Shown here: positions 33,011-40,620 of the stretch, one piece after another | Layout: each line of letters begins with the position of its first letter | Position numbering within the stretch: the stretch's first letter is position 1 | DNA from: Fontibacillus phaseoli | GTDB taxonomy: Bacteria; Bacillota; Bacilli; Paenibacillales; Paenibacillaceae | DNA length: 64,000 bases | Assembly: GCF_003337355.1 (NCBI RefSeq) | Contig: NZ_QPJW01000010.1 | Location: forward strand, 96,435-160,434 | Direction of reading: 5' to 3' | The notes under the pieces: model-generated | The model's database searches: none | Told to the model about the DNA's origin: nothing | What the model saw: only the letters and a program-made list of their open reading frames with translations | Made by a program: the position numbers and the translations under genes

Positions 33011-33869
33011 GCGGCTTCCCTCCCTTTGCCGTAAAATACATAATATCTTCCAGGGTAGGCTGCTCATACAGGGCTTTGTCGCCGAATAATTGTTGCGCCC
33101 TCTTCCGGTCGCTGGACAACCCCTCAAATCCTAGATCACTTTCCCGGATGCCGAGCAGTTCATTACGGATATCGCCATCCAGCAAATCTTTGCCGCCTTT
33201 TACGATCAAATAGCTCTCCAGGATATCATCCTTTGTATCCGAAAATACGAGACGCCCCCGGTTAATAAAGGTTACGTAATCGGCCACCCGGTCAAGATCG
33301 GTCGTTAAATGGGTAGAAAAGAGAATCGTATGCTCCTCTTCGAGGATATATTCCGCAAGCAAGTCCAGCAATTCCCGCCGGAAGACCGGATCAAGGCCGG
33401 CTGTCGGCTCGTCCATAATCAGGAGCGAAGGATGATGGGACATCGCCAGCGCAATCGAATATTTCATCTTCATGCCTTTGGAGCAGTCTTTAATTTTTTT
33501 GCGCGACGGGAGTTCAAACTGATCCATATATCTTCTATACAATTCTTCATCCCAACGAGGATAAAAAGGGGCAACGATCCGCTTCATTTGTTCCAGCGTC
33601 AGATAGTCGTAAAAAATATTTTCATCCGAGATATAGCCGATATCTTGTTTATAATCGCCTTCCTGCGGTCCCACGCTCCGGCCGAACACGGAGACCTCGC
33701 CCTTGTCCGGAACCACCATTCCCATAATGGTTTTAATAAGCGTGCTTTTTCCCGCGCCGTTAGGACCGATCAAGCCCGTAATATAACCGCGCGGAACCGA
33801 AAAAGACATCTCCGACATCGTAAAGCTGCCATAACTTTTGCCGAGCCCTTCCACTTCAATCGCATTCAT
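33003..33869 (-). CDS. ABC transporter ATP-binding protein (YtrB/BcrA-like)
   Basis: A 288-residue ATPase with Walker A GPNGAGKST, Q-loop IGYISDEN, the degenerate signature DCSKGMKMKYSIALA, Walker B LLIMDEPTAGLDP and H-loop ILFSTHLTTDLD. The altered signature (C-S-K-G-M in place of LSGGQ) is common in this subfamily. It overlaps the GntR gene by four bases (ATGA) and the permease by eight, making a compact three-gene operon. Confidence 0.93.
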   Translation of the reverse strand: MNAIEVEGLGKSYGSFTMSEMSFSVPRGYITGLIGPNGAGKSTLIKTIMGMVVPDKGEVSVFGRSVGPQEGDYKQDIGYISDENIFYDYLTLEQMKRIVAPFYPRWDEELYRRYMDQFELPSRKKIKDCSKGMKMKYSIALAMSHHPSLLIMDEPTAGLDPVFRRELLDLLAEYILEEEHTILFSTHLTTDLDRVADYVTFINRGRLVFSDTKDDILESYLIVKGGKDLLDGDIRNELLGIRESDLGFEGLSSDRKRAQQLFGDKALYEQPTLEDIMYFTAKGGKPRA

Positions 33870-34252
33870 TCCTCATGGCCTCCCTCATTCTCCAGCAGTC
33901 TGATCCACTCGATCAATTCATCGACACTTACCGGAATACTACGGCATTCCTCCAGCAACTCCCTGAGTTTGTCTTCCAGCATTCGGATCCGCTGTTCACG
34001 GATGAATTCCTGGTTTCCTCCGGCGACAAACGAACCCTTGCCTACCATGGAATCAATCAGTCCCTCTTGCTCCAACTCGTTGTACGCCCGTTTCGTCGTA
34101 ATCACGCTGATCTGAAGATCCTTTGCAAGCTGGCGGATCGAGGGGAGCGGGGTGCCGGGGAGTAGTTCTCCCTGTAAAATACTCCCCCGCATCTGCCTGA
34201 CAATTTGCATGTATATCGGCTCACCTGAAGAAGTTGACAGCAAAATATTCAT
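33866..34252 (-). CDS. GntR-family repressor, YtrA subfamily
   Basis: A 128-residue regulator with an N-terminal GntR winged helix (PIYMQIVRQMRGSILQGELLPGTPLPSIRQLAKDL split over 13-50) and a short C-terminal dimerisation helix pair, the small size typical of YtrA. It heads the ABC operon and is probably its autorepressor, since a 31-base palindrome covers the promoter. In B. subtilis, YtrA is released by peptidoglycan-synthesis inhibitors; the same trigger here is an inference. Confidence 0.92.
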   Translation of the reverse strand: MNILLSTSSGEPIYMQIVRQMRGSILQGELLPGTPLPSIRQLAKDLQISVITTKRAYNELEQEGLIDSMVGKGSFVAGGNQEFIREQRIRMLEDKLRELLEECRSIPVSVDELIEWIRLLENEGGHEE

Positions 34253-34283
34253 AGCTCACCACCCCTAATTCTGTATTACATGA

Positions 34284-34314
34284 TATATTGTATATATTCA
34301 ATATACACAATATA
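34284..34314. promoter_or_regulatory. Operator palindrome for the GntR/YtrA-like repressor
   Basis: A 31-base inverted repeat, TATATTGTATATATT-C-AATATACACAATATA, with one mismatched pair, centred about 47 bases upstream of the regulator start. Its TATA-rich arms probably overlap the -10 box. Confidence 0.75.
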
Positions 34315-34339
34315 TACGATATATTCAACTTTTTTTTGC

Positions 34340-34369
34340 AAAAAAAAGAGCCCCGGCTTAATGGAGCTA
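34340..34369 (-). terminator. Terminator of the 276-residue hypothetical gene
   Basis: On the minus strand AGCTCC pairs with GGGGCT (one G-T pair) around an 8-base loop, followed by CTTTTTTTT. Confidence 0.65.
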
Positions 34370-34387
34370 AATTCGTAATGAAAAAAT

Positions 34388-35218
34388 TTAATGTCCGTCC
34401 TCCACGTGGCTGCTTGGTTGTCGAAACCAGAGCTGAAGCATTTCCTGAAATTTTTCGTTCGGTGTCGGCGTAGCGATTAGCCAGTCCTCTTCTTCCCTTG
34501 AACTGGCGCGGATCAACCAATTCATATGATGATTGTTGATAAATTGTGCCCTTTGACTCTCCCACCGTTCCCCTTTGCGGGCAAAAAACTGGAGATCTCC
34601 ATGCGAAATGCTGGTCTTCATGCATTTAGCCAAGGCAATGATTCCCTCCTGATCATCGGATACTTTGGATAGTTCCGACAAAATCTCCTCCAGCTCCAAT
34701 TTATCCAAGTGGGCGACGATTTCCGCAAACTGCCGTCTGGAAAGCATCAAAGCAGGTAATTCGCCGGGAGTACGCCGGTTCCATTTCATCTTTCCGGCCA
34801 GCATGCCGCAGGCCTCGCTTACACAGCCGATCTCATCTACCCTATGAAGGCTCGAATTCTCTGGCAATCGTTCCAGCGCGACAACCCGCTCATTCGTAAT
34901 ATGTAAAAATTCTTCAAAAGTTTGAGTTCCGGTTTGGTATTTCATCCAGCAGGCCTTGTCCGAAAATAAAACGGCTGCCAGGCTTGAAAACATCTGCTGC
35001 GTGATCATCATGCCGTTCGCTGCCCGGTTAATAACGCCTTTCATTATCAGGGATTCTTGGACCTCTTCCCGATCTTCGTCCATTCCGCCCTGTAAATACC
35101 CCCTAAAAGGACTTTCCGTGCCGTCCAGGCAATCCGCCCCAAGCAAATCCGCCAGATAATATAATTCTTTCGATTCCAGCGTTACGGCTCCCAGGGGAGA
35201 TGTATCAGTAATGATCAT
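34388..35218 (-). CDS. Hypothetical protein of 276 residues
   Basis: I do not recognise this protein. It is soluble and mixed alpha/beta, without signal peptide or membrane segment. It opens with ESKELYYLADLLGADCLDG and contains short helices such as RRQFAEIVAHLDKLELEEIL. The layout (an opening helix, a domain of small winged-helix look, then strands ending in a helix) loosely recalls EspG-type chaperones and their Firmicute relatives, but no type VII secretion genes are near. It is monocistronic. Confidence 0.65.
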   Translation of the reverse strand: MIITDTSPLGAVTLESKELYYLADLLGADCLDGTESPFRGYLQGGMDEDREEVQESLIMKGVINRAANGMMITQQMFSSLAAVLFSDKACWMKYQTGTQTFEEFLHITNERVVALERLPENSSLHRVDEIGCVSEACGMLAGKMKWNRRTPGELPALMLSRRQFAEIVAHLDKLELEEILSELSKVSDDQEGIIALAKCMKTSISHGDLQFFARKGERWESQRAQFINNHHMNWLIRASSREEEDWLIATPTPNEKFQEMLQLWFRQPSSHVEDGH

Positions 35219-35576
35219 TCAGCCTACCTCCTTTTACCTACGTCATATCTTTGCTGACTTCTTATCCAATAGGGTCCTTGTAGTTCAGGATGTTGTTATC
35301 ATATCATTCTTTTAAATTCAAGTTGCCCAAAAATTCATGGTAATCTATTACAACATACCCAATTAAATAGGAATTGAATCGCACTTTTTTCTTAAATATA
35401 TGAAACTTATTTCCTGAACTATTCGTAATAAATGAAAAGGCAGTTCGAGAATCTAGCATTTTCCCGCTGCCTATCGTCACAAAACCTTAATTTAATTATA
35501 ATCTTATCTTAATCTTTTTTTAAGAAATGTGATTTACAATGTGTAATATGAGACCACTGTATAGAGGTGATTAGCT
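35219..35576. other. Intergenic region, AT-rich
   Basis: About 360 bases between divergently read genes. It presumably carries both promoters. A TAATAT box at 35544-35549 is a possible -10 for the small gene at 35577, without a good -35. I see no further gene or strong repeat. Confidence 0.5.
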
Positions 35577-35816
35577 ATGAAAATCTTAATTACTTTCCAA
35601 AACACCCAAGTTCCCGTATATTTCAACACCGATACCAAACAACCCGTTCAACGTACTTTGAAACTCCTGACCAGTGCGTTGGAGAACAAATTCCGCACCG
35701 GTAAGCAAGCGTTGAAGAAATGCCTGAATTCGTTGATCAGCATCGAAATTGAAGGTTCCGAAGCCATCCTGCACAGTAAAAGCGAATTCGACTCTTTGGC
35801 TCTGTCGCTATACTAA
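35577..35816 (+). CDS. Small hypothetical protein of 79 residues
   Basis: A short soluble, Lys-rich protein (MKILITFQNTQVPVYFNTDT...) with a GAGGTGATT ribosome site, an AT-rich promoter region and a strong terminator. Secondary structure looks like strand-strand-helix-strand. I do not recognise the family. Complete expression signals make it a credible gene. Confidence 0.7.
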   Translation: MKILITFQNTQVPVYFNTDTKQPVQRTLKLLTSALENKFRTGKQALKKCLNSLISIEIEGSEAILHSKSEFDSLALSLY

Positions 35817-35848
35817 GCGAAGAATCATGAGTATTGATAGCAAAAAGA

Positions 35849-35898
35849 AAGAGGCCCCAGACGGCGGTTAATAAACTGCCGTTTTGTGGGCCTCTTCT
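35849..35898. terminator. Bidirectional terminator between two small genes
   Basis: AAGAGGCCC pairs with GGGCCTCTT, and GGCGGTT with AACTGCC, leaving T-rich flanks on both sides. The 3' end of the 46-codon minus-strand gene lies inside it. Confidence 0.82.
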
Positions 35899-36008
35899 TC
35901 ATGCATGGCTTTTTCAATCCGGATTAAAAAGAGTCTCAGGAGATTCAGACGCATCGGTTCATAGGTGCAGGTTTGAATTTTTTTGATAATAAACCGGTCT
36001 ATGGCCAT
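35868..36008 (-). CDS. Small hypothetical protein of 46 residues
   Basis: The peptide starts MAIDRFIIKKIQTCTYEP and continues as a basic amphipathic helix (RLNLLRLFLIRIEKAMHEEE). It has an excellent ribosome site, CTGGAGG eight bases before the ATG, and ends within the terminator hairpin shared with the neighbouring gene. Family unknown. It is short, so chance is possible, but ribosome site, codon pattern and terminator agree. Confidence 0.6.
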   Translation of the reverse strand: MAIDRFIIKKIQTCTYEPMRLNLLRLFLIRIEKAMHEEEAHKTAVY

Positions 36009-36127
36009 ATCTTTTTCCTCCAGCACGTTATTGAAACGTTACAGGAACAAATTTCCTGCTTCGCTCTTATTCCTAAATTAACCCATTTTAAAAGGATTAA
36101 ACGAAAAAACGCGCCTGACAAGGATTC

Positions 36128-37339
36128 TTAGAGTTCGACATGTTTCTGGCGGCTTGCGTTTCGGACTGTGCCCCGTCTCATAAGAAGCAGACAAGCCGTA
36201 GCCATCAGAAGCGCGCCATTCAAAACGAACACGACAGGAATGGGCACCCAGCCCGCCAACACACCGCCGGCAATCGGTCCCGCCATATGCCCGAGTTGTG
36301 CTGACGATTGATTCAAGCTGAAAGCTCTGCCGCGAAATTCAGGTGCCGTTGCTTCAACAATCAGCGCGTTAAGCGCCGGGAAAACGGCTGCAAAGAACAG
36401 GCCGTAGATGAAACGGAGAGAACCAAAACCAATCAGGCTATGGAAGAACAGTTGCAGAATATTTCCGATACCACCGCCCAAAAGTCCGATCATCAGCGTG
36501 TTTCGGTACCCGATCCGCTCTCCAATCTTCCCCCATACAGGCGCTGCTAGTACCGTAGCAATCCCCACCGCCGAAAAGATAATTCCGGAGCTGAGCGATG
36601 CATCCGAAGAGGAAGCTCCCAAGTCTAGCACATAAAGTGAAAGCAGCGGCTCCAGCACCATGACGGAAGCCGTAACGATTAACACGACGCCCAAATGTCT
36701 CATGAAAGCCGAGTTCGCCTTCGCTTCCCTAAGATCGTCGATTACATGCGAACGTTCTCGGGTTCGGTCAAAGTTCTCTTCCTTTACGAACAGCCAGGCG
36801 ATAATCGCGGAGAGCAGCACTACGAAGCCCGCCGCCAGGAACGATTCGCGGTATCCCAGATACTTGCTGACAAAACCGCCGATCATCGGTCCGATGATCC
36901 CGCCGGCCGCGCTGGCGGTCGACATGATTCCGAGCGAAAAGCCCACCCGCTTCTCGGGCGTATTCGTGGCGACCAGAGCAATCGCCGCAGGGATATATCC
37001 TGCAAGGAGACCTGATAGTATGCGCACCGCAATCAGTTGTATCGGATTCTGTACTAGCGAGTTAAGAAGATAAACCGCACATAGTGCAAACCCGGAACGA
37101 AGAAGCATCGGCTTGCGGCCATACTTATCCGAAAGCGATCCCCAAAAAGGAGAGATCAGCGCACCGGCCAAAAAAGTGATTCCAAATGCAAATCCCGACC
37201 ATAGGGTCAAATGTTCGGTGACGCCCAGATCATTCGCTATAAATAGAGACATAAACGGGATCACCATCGAATAGGCCATACTGCAAAAAAACGCGCCAAG
37301 CCATAAAACGTACAAATTTCTTTTCCAGGGGAATTCCAT
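36128..37339 (-). CDS. MFS drug-type transporter (MdtG-like)
   Basis: A 403-residue transporter with 12 membrane helices. The motif-A signature between helices 2 and 3 reads GSLSDKYGRKPML, and motif C of drug:H+ antiporters appears as GIIGPMIGG. This favours an exporter of the DHA1 family. A second motif-A-like loop GKIGERIGYRN marks the other half. Substrate unknown; monocistronic. Confidence 0.9.
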   Translation of the reverse strand: MEFPWKRNLYVLWLGAFFCSMAYSMVIPFMSLFIANDLGVTEHLTLWSGFAFGITFLAGALISPFWGSLSDKYGRKPMLLRSGFALCAVYLLNSLVQNPIQLIAVRILSGLLAGYIPAAIALVATNTPEKRVGFSLGIMSTASAAGGIIGPMIGGFVSKYLGYRESFLAAGFVVLLSAIIAWLFVKEENFDRTRERSHVIDDLREAKANSAFMRHLGVVLIVTASVMVLEPLLSLYVLDLGASSSDASLSSGIIFSAVGIATVLAAPVWGKIGERIGYRNTLMIGLLGGGIGNILQLFFHSLIGFGSLRFIYGLFFAAVFPALNALIVEATAPEFRGRAFSLNQSSAQLGHMAGPIAGGVLAGWVPIPVVFVLNGALLMATACLLLMRRGTVRNASRQKHVEL

Positions 37340-37558
37340 CGTTATCCACCCCCATTGTTGTAAAGACTATTTTCCCCGGGTAGACAGCTATTGTTCTATT
37401 GTACCACTTTATGGACAAGGCAGATTTGAAAACTTTACGGATGCAGGAAGCAGCGGTCGTGAGGATATAAAGAGAGTAGTCATCCCCGGGGGCATGACTG
37501 GGCCTACTGGGATTCCCAAACCCAGAAGGCTGCCGCTTTAATCTAGCGGCCAGTCGAT

Positions 37559-38680
37559 TCAATCCCGTTCCAGCTCAAACCGTCTTCGCTGCTCGCCTTT
37601 ACCCCGGCGGGTTTCTTTTTTGCCGGATGTTTTGCGGTCGTTTCGCTGGCGAGCCTGCTCTTTAGTAGCTTGATACTTCAATTCACGCTGGGTTTTACGG
37701 TAATTCTCCAGCCGCTTCTGATCCAGATCTCCGCTTCTTACCGCTTCCTGCACCGCGCAGCCCTCTTCCCGCTCATGACGGCAATCTCCGAACCGGCACT
37801 GCGCCGCGAACTCTTCTATGTCCGTGAACGCTTCCGACCAGCCCCCGCCGGCATCATCCCAAAGCTGCAGTTCGCGCATTCCCGGCGTATCGATCATCAC
37901 GGCTCCCTGCGGAAGCACGAACATTTCACGGTGCGTGGTCGTATGGCGGCCGCGGCTGTCGCTTTCCCGGATTCCCTGCGTGAACTGCTTCTCCTCCCCG
38001 GCCAACCAGTTCAGAATCGTCGATTTCCCGGCACCGGAAGATCCGGTAAGCGCCACCGTCAAGCCGGGCCGAAGCAAAGCTTCAAGTTGATCCCGCCCCT
38101 GATCTTCCATGGCACTGACGGCGATCACGGGAACTCCCGGAGCAATCGACTCCGTCTCCTTCACAAATTGCTCCGGATCTTCGCATAGATCCGCTTTGCT
38201 GAGCAAAATAACCGGATTTGCTCCGCTATTCCAAGCCATTACGAGGTAGCGTTCGAGCCTGCGGAGATTGAAATCCAGATTCAAAGCGGCCACGAGCAGC
38301 AGTACGTCTACATTAGCGGCAATAATTTGTTCCGTCGGCACCGACCCGGCGGCCCGGCGGGAAATTGTACTAAATCTCGGCAATATTCCGTGAATGATGC
38401 CGTCTTTCTCTGATTCCGAAAAGAAACGCTGCGCAATCCAATCGCCTACCGCCGGATACGCGCTCCGGTCTCCAAGCTCATGCTGAAGCTTACCTGACAA
38501 TTCCGCCCAGCCTTCGCCCCGTTCGGTCATTACCCGGTACTTATGCCCATGATCTGCGATAATTCGGCCAGGTTGTGCTCCCTCGAGCTTTAGCTCAGCA
38601 AAGGCTTCCTCCCATTTCTGGTTCCAGCCTAGTACGGCCATACTCAAATCTTTATTGCTTCTTTTTGACTGTAAATTCAA
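37559..38680 (-). CDS. Ribosome small subunit-dependent GTPase A (RsgA) paralogue
   Basis: A 373-residue circularly permuted GTPase with an N-terminal OB fold, motif order G4 (LLSKADL), G5, G1 (GSSGAGKST), G3 (DTPGMRE), a zinc finger (CRFGDCRHEREEGC) and a basic C-terminal extension (RQRNDRKTSGKKETRRGKG). RsgA assists 30S subunit maturation. It is longer than B. subtilis CpgA/RsgA (298) and is not beside prkC or rpe, so it is probably a second copy. The TTG at 38680 has GGGAGG at eight bases; a longer frame to 38767 would translate a terminator hairpin. The complex leader suggests special regulation. Confidence 0.88.
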   Translation of the reverse strand: MNLQSKRSNKDLSMAVLGWNQKWEEAFAELKLEGAQPGRIIADHGHKYRVMTERGEGWAELSGKLQHELGDRSAYPAVGDWIAQRFFSESEKDGIIHGILPRFSTISRRAAGSVPTEQIIAANVDVLLLVAALNLDFNLRRLERYLVMAWNSGANPVILLSKADLCEDPEQFVKETESIAPGVPVIAVSAMEDQGRDQLEALLRPGLTVALTGSSGAGKSTILNWLAGEEKQFTQGIRESDSRGRHTTTHREMFVLPQGAVMIDTPGMRELQLWDDAGGGWSEAFTDIEEFAAQCRFGDCRHEREEGCAVQEAVRSGDLDQKRLENYRKTQRELKYQATKEQARQRNDRKTSGKKETRRGKGEQRRRFELERD

Positions 38681-38720
38681 ATTGGTTTCCTCCCGGTTAG
38701 CTGTTTGTGGTTTTAGAAAA

Positions 38721-38752
38721 CAAAAAAAGACGCGGGTCAATTCACCCGCGTC
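38721..38752 (-). terminator. Attenuator-like hairpin directly before the rsgA paralogue
   Basis: On the minus strand GACGCGGGT pairs perfectly with ACCCGCGTC around a 6-base loop and is followed by TTTTTTTG. No gene ends just before it, so it looks like a leader attenuator. Confidence 0.75.
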
Positions 38753-38815
38753 TTCGAATATGGACATAGAACCCCATTTAACTTAAATAGCAAGGAAGAT
38801 CGTTATCCATCATTT

Positions 38816-38847
38816 CGTATCCGGAAATATGAAAAGCTCCGGATACG
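38816..38847. promoter_or_regulatory. Inverted repeat in the rsgA leader
   Basis: CGTATCCGGA and TCCGGATACG are perfect 10-base arms separated by 12 bases. It lies between the two terminator-like hairpins. It may be an operator or a third RNA stem. Confidence 0.5.
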
Positions 38848-38848
38848 A

Positions 38849-38876
38849 AAAAACGCAGGACCTGTACGGTCCTGCG
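38849..38876 (-). terminator. Terminator after the 24-codon leader ORF
   Basis: On the minus strand GCAGGACC pairs with GGTCCTGC around a 5-base loop, then GTTTTTTCG. It ends the short transcript that begins at the 39074 promoter, or attenuates read-through to rsgA. Confidence 0.85.
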
Positions 38877-38898
38877 GCAATATCCATTTATCGAGGCG

Positions 38899-38958
38899 TT
38901 AATTCCCGTTGTTCAAATAAACAACCCATTGGCGCCCGTTAAAAGTTATCCCGTCCAA
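38899..38958 (-). other. Second short frame overlapping the leader ORF
   Basis: Starting at TTG 38958, this frame gives DGITFNGRQWVVYLNNGN and a stop. It overlaps the end of the 24-codon ORF in another phase. The composition (Trp, Val-Val-Tyr, NGN end) looks protein-like. Either a frameshift has split one small gene of about 40 codons, or this is chance. Confidence 0.35.
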
Positions 38959-39013
38959 AGACCGTAATCATGTATTGGATCGCAGCGAACATATCATTGT
39001 TAACTTCGTACAT
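38939..39013 (-). CDS. 24-residue leader ORF upstream of the rsgA paralogue
   Basis: MYEVNNDMFAAIQYMITVFG plus four residues, with a perfect AAGGAGG ribosome site and a strong sigma-A promoter. It is followed by a terminator, an inverted repeat and a second terminator before rsgA. This layout suits a leader peptide that senses ribosome stalling, but a stand-alone small protein, perhaps truncated by a frameshift, is also possible. Confidence 0.55.
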   Translation of the reverse strand: MYEVNNDMFAAIQYMITVFGRDNF

Positions 39014-39044
39014 AATTACCAGCCTCCTTAAAAGATTTGTCTAC

Positions 39045-39074
39045 ATCATATTCGAACCCGGAAACATTTGTCAA
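39045..39074 (-). promoter_or_regulatory. Sigma-A promoter of the rsgA leader
   Basis: On the minus strand TTGACA (39074-39069), 18 bases, TATGAT (39050-39045). It ends 31 bases before the leader ORF. Confidence 0.78.
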
Positions 39075-39093
39075 CCTGCCATTGCCAATATTT

Positions 39094-39792
39094 TTAAATT
39101 TCGGGTAAACAGCAGGCTTGAAGCAATGGGGCAACCTCGCTCAATTCGTTGATAGTGCGCCAAGGGGCCCCGCCTTCGAGATCCTCGAACCAGACATGTT
39201 TCCTGAGCAACCAGACGCCGCGTATCCCAACCTGGGAGGCTCCCCAAATATCGTTTCGCGGATGATCCCCGACGATAATTGTCTCCTCCGCCGCTACCCC
39301 TAATCTTTCTAACGCATTCCGGTAGATGCGCTCATCCGGCTTTTTAATTCCGATATCACCGGATACGACGACGGCATCGAAATACCCGCGAAGGTCCAGC
39401 AAATCGATTTTGCCATGCTGTAAATGACTGAACCCGTTCGTAATGATGCCAAGCTTCAGTCCAAGAGACCGGCACGTTTGCAGCGCATCCACTGCATGCT
39501 CCATCACACGGGCGTGGGACATATAATTTTTATCATAATAGGTTTTCAATTCGGTTAAATCAGGCTTCACGGTCCATGGCAACGTATCGATCAATTCCCG
39601 GAAAAAGCCTTCTTTCGGCCGATACCCGTCCACATCGCTTTCGATCATATAAGCAACGATCTTGTCGATCTCCTCCTGATCTTTGACACGCAAGCGCTCC
39701 CGCACCAACTGCTTAGCGAATTCCCGGAAAGTCCAATCCCGGTCCATCAGCGTATTGTCCAAGTCAAACAAGACCGCATTAATTCTCTCCAT
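39094..39792 (-). CDS. HAD-family hydrolase (YjjG/YfnB-like)
   Basis: A 232-residue haloacid dehalogenase-type phosphatase: motif I DLDNTLMD (nucleophile Asp at about 10), an alpha-helical cap (about 18-90), motif II GIITNGF, the motif III Lys in KKPDERIY and motif IV VGDHPRNDI. It resembles YjjG/YfnB nucleotide or sugar phosphatases. The substrate is not predictable. AGAGGGATGG precedes the ATG. Confidence 0.92.
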   Translation of the reverse strand: MERINAVLFDLDNTLMDRDWTFREFAKQLVRERLRVKDQEEIDKIVAYMIESDVDGYRPKEGFFRELIDTLPWTVKPDLTELKTYYDKNYMSHARVMEHAVDALQTCRSLGLKLGIITNGFSHLQHGKIDLLDLRGYFDAVVVSGDIGIKKPDERIYRNALERLGVAAEETIIVGDHPRNDIWGASQVGIRGVWLLRKHVWFEDLEGGAPWRTINELSEVAPLLQACCLPEI

Positions 39793-39862
39793 ACCATCCC
39801 TCTATTTCTATCGTTCTCCTTTTTATATTGTAACAGCGTATTGTTCATTTTGCAGGCAAGGA

Positions 39863-39902
39863 AAATAAAAAGCACAAATCCATAGGCCGGACCTGCGCTT
39901 TT
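39863..39902 (-). terminator. Terminator of the 157-residue hypothetical gene
   Basis: On the minus strand AAAAGCGCA pairs with TGTGCTTTT across a 17-base loop and is followed by TATTTTCC. Confidence 0.65.
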
Positions 39903-39927
39903 CAAATTGAAGCTTAATTTAATTTAA

Positions 39928-40401
39928 TTAAATAATCTGCTTCGGCCGATGACTCAGCAGCATTTCCTGATCCGTGATATATAACGGAAACGGCGGTATT
40001 TCCTTCAGGTAATGCTCTCTTTGCAACAACCTGTAGTCCACTTGATGCGGTTGATCCGGCTTCAACACGGGAAGCTTGCCGGTTTCCTCCACATAAACGT
40101 CCACAGCAACTTGCACGAGATCCAGGAAATAAGGGATTTCCCGATCCTCTTCTTCGAAGATCTCGTAAGTTTCACGGGATAAATAAAACTTCTGCTCACT
40201 GACTCCGCCCAAATAACGCGACAATCGTCTTAAATCCAGACTTCCATCAGGCAAAAGCAGCGATTTGCGATTAATGCCTTCCGGCATCTCTGCCTCATAT
40301 CGCAGAACGCCTAGTTTGACATCTTCGAGCGTCACCTGCACGGCAGGAGGAGAACCGGCAGCAAGACGGCGCTTACGGCTATTTTTTGTCCAAAACAGCA
40401 T
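39928..40401 (-). CDS. Hypothetical protein, possibly DUF3939
   Basis: A 157-residue soluble protein with a basic N-terminus (TKNSRKRRLAAG) and an acidic middle (ETYEIFEEEDREIPYFLDLVQ). It ends with PPFPLYITDQEMLLSHRPK. I associate this size and ending with the uncharacterised DUF3939 proteins of Bacillales, from memory only. GTTAGGAGG gives a strong start. No functional clue from neighbours. Confidence 0.7.
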   Translation of the reverse strand: MLFWTKNSRKRRLAAGSPPAVQVTLEDVKLGVLRYEAEMPEGINRKSLLLPDGSLDLRRLSRYLGGVSEQKFYLSRETYEIFEEEDREIPYFLDLVQVAVDVYVEETGKLPVLKPDQPHQVDYRLLQREHYLKEIPPFPLYITDQEMLLSHRPKQII

Positions 40402-40620
40402 GACAGGTACCTCCTAACTTGGATTATTTGTATGGGAAGCGCTTACAATATTATTGTATCCTGATTCACCTGTTTTGAACGCTAATTTAGCTAAACGTCA
40501 TAGAATAGTCATACCCTGGACAAGCCAATCGGCGCCAAACGCACGTCTCTGGATATTCTCCGGCGTTTGCGGTAGGATGATAATGTTCAGCAAGCCAAAA
40601 TCATACCTAGGAGGACTCTC

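Noticed and set aside
34221..34625. 134-codon minus-strand frame spanning the GntR promoter
   Set aside because: It overlaps the start of the GntR gene, the operator palindrome and a terminator, all better supported.
37230..37562. 110-codon minus-strand frame between the MFS and rsgA genes
   Set aside because: It overlaps the MFS start in another frame, lacks a ribosome site and is rich in codons expected from non-coding sequence.
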